From positions 1 to 64,000 of the forward strand of contig NZ_JAGXCY010000002.1 of assembly GCF_018310695.1 (NCBI RefSeq): a stretch of DNA of 64,000 nucleotides, given 5' to 3'. Below the pieces are notes generated by a model, which did not search any database, was not told where the DNA came from, and worked only from the letters and a program-made list of their open reading frames with translations. The position numbers and the translations under genes are program-made. This document shows, in pieces, positions 63,471 to 64,000 of the stretch. Position 1 is the stretch's first letter. Each line of letters begins with the position of its first letter. Source of the DNA: Paenibacillus sp. Marseille-Q4541 (GTDB lineage Bacteria > Bacillota > Bacilli > Paenibacillales > Paenibacillaceae).

Positions 63471-63999
63471 ACGCATCTCCTCCCGTCATTTCGAATCGTT
63501 TCCGGAGTTCTTTCAGTGCCAAATGATGCCTGGATTTCACTGTGCCAACGGGGATCTGCAGCATGTCTGCGATTTCTTCCAGAGCATAGTCGTGAAAATA
63601 GCGCAGGATGACGACCACACGTAGTTTGTACGACAATTGACGGACAATGCTGAACAGTTCATGCTGCATTTCGGATTGCAAGATAGCTTTGTCCGTCCAC
63701 TCAAACTGTTCGCAAGCCATCTGCCGGTTTCGTTCAAAGAGGCGAATTCGCCGCCAAGCCTTTCTTTTCCAATCCTGAACCTGACGTACAGTGATCCCGT
63801 GCAGCCAATACCGGAACGGCCGGTTCGGGTCGTACGTGTGAAACGACCGCCACATGCGCATGTACACTTCATTCACGATATCCTCAATGTCCTGTTTGTT
63901 GTAGACGAGAAAAGCAACCGTCCGATAGACGTCTTGGTGAGTCGCCTGATAGACAAGCTGAAAGGCAGACTCGTCGCCGAGCATCACTTTTTCAAGCAA
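63460..63999 (-). CDS. ECF RNA polymerase sigma factor (cut by window edge)
   Basis: At least 179 residues. Region 2 is seen in DIEDIVNEVYMRMWRSF and the following RYWLHGITVRQVQDWKRK; region 4 in LEEIADMLQIPVGTVKSRHHLALKELR. The visible start (a TTG at the very end) has no context, so the true start is probably beyond the right edge. Directs transcription under a stress sensed by the partner membrane protein. Confidence 0.88.
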   Translation of the reverse strand: MLEKVMLGDESAFQLVYQATHQDVYRTVAFLVYNKQDIEDIVNEVYMRMWRSFHTYDPNRPFRYWLHGITVRQVQDWKRKAWRRIRLFERNRQMACEQFEWTDKAILQSEMQHELFSIVRQLSYKLRVVVILRYFHDYALEEIADMLQIPVGTVKSRHHLALKELRKRFEMTGGDAYVH

Positions 64000-64000
64000 C

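Noticed and set aside
1..64000. CRISPR arrays, tRNA or rRNA genes, prophage
   Set aside because: No regularly spaced repeats, cloverleaf-type sequences, rRNA stretches or phage structural genes were seen by reading; a tRNA scan was not possible.

Overview
The window looks like chromosomal DNA of a Paenibacillus-like, spore-forming Firmicute. The signs are strong AGGAGG-type ribosome binding sites, frequent TTG/GTG starts, LplABC-type sugar ABC transporters beside a glycoside hydrolase and a membrane-bound AraC regulator, many two-component systems each next to an ABC-2 exporter, a PyrR-type attenuator and intrinsic terminators after most units. The species call is an inference from gene content; no rRNA or tRNA gene was seen.

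Layout. 0-7 kb: a giant von Willebrand A/DUF11-repeat protein, a DUF1349 protein and an NhaC-type antiporter. 7-18.4 kb: a carbohydrate locus on the minus strand (binding protein, two permeases, GH88 unsaturated glucuronyl hydrolase, membrane AraC regulator, second binding protein). It is interrupted between the GH88 gene and its terminator by a 2.16-kb IS1595-like element that carries a broken transposase and an intact phosphotransferase gene. 18.8-23 kb: an FMN reductase, small membrane proteins, an isochorismatase-type hydrolase, an AraC regulator and a Gfo/Idh/MocA oxidoreductase. 23-27 kb: a four-gene ABC exporter/two-component operon. 27-32 kb: small proteins, a histidine phosphatase, an Lrp regulator and a 794-residue isoprenoid synthase with an unusual N-terminal half. 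32-40 kb: an LnrJKLMN-like two-component/ABC operon facing a second DesK/NarL-type two-component system. 40-50 kb: LysE exporter, AraC regulator, an odd KAS III-like enzyme with a small partner, a stress-type SDR, a divergent carbamoyltransferase, meso-diaminopimelate dehydrogenase, branched-chain aminotransferase with a divergent LysR regulator, and a 2H phosphoesterase.

50-53 kb: codB-codA (cytosine uptake and deamination) behind a promoter and a leader that carries a PyrR-binding motif and a terminator, so pyrimidine salvage is probably controlled by PyrR attenuation. 53.5-61 kb: a C-P lyase operon in transcription order PHP phosphoesterase, phnF, phnG, phnH, phnI, phnJ, phnK, phnM, phnL, with no phnCDE transporter and no phnP in the window. 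61-64 kb: two GNAT acetyltransferases, a decayed small ORF, and an ECF sigma factor (cut by the right edge) with an overlapping membrane partner that is probably its anti-sigma factor.

Points most worth a second look: the cargo-bearing IS1595-like element with matching 8-bp flanks, the multi-domain isoprenoid synthase, the KAS III-like protein that keeps its cysteine but lacks the usual His and Asn, the PyrR attenuator on codBA, and two roughly 30-residue genes with near-perfect ribosome binding sites.
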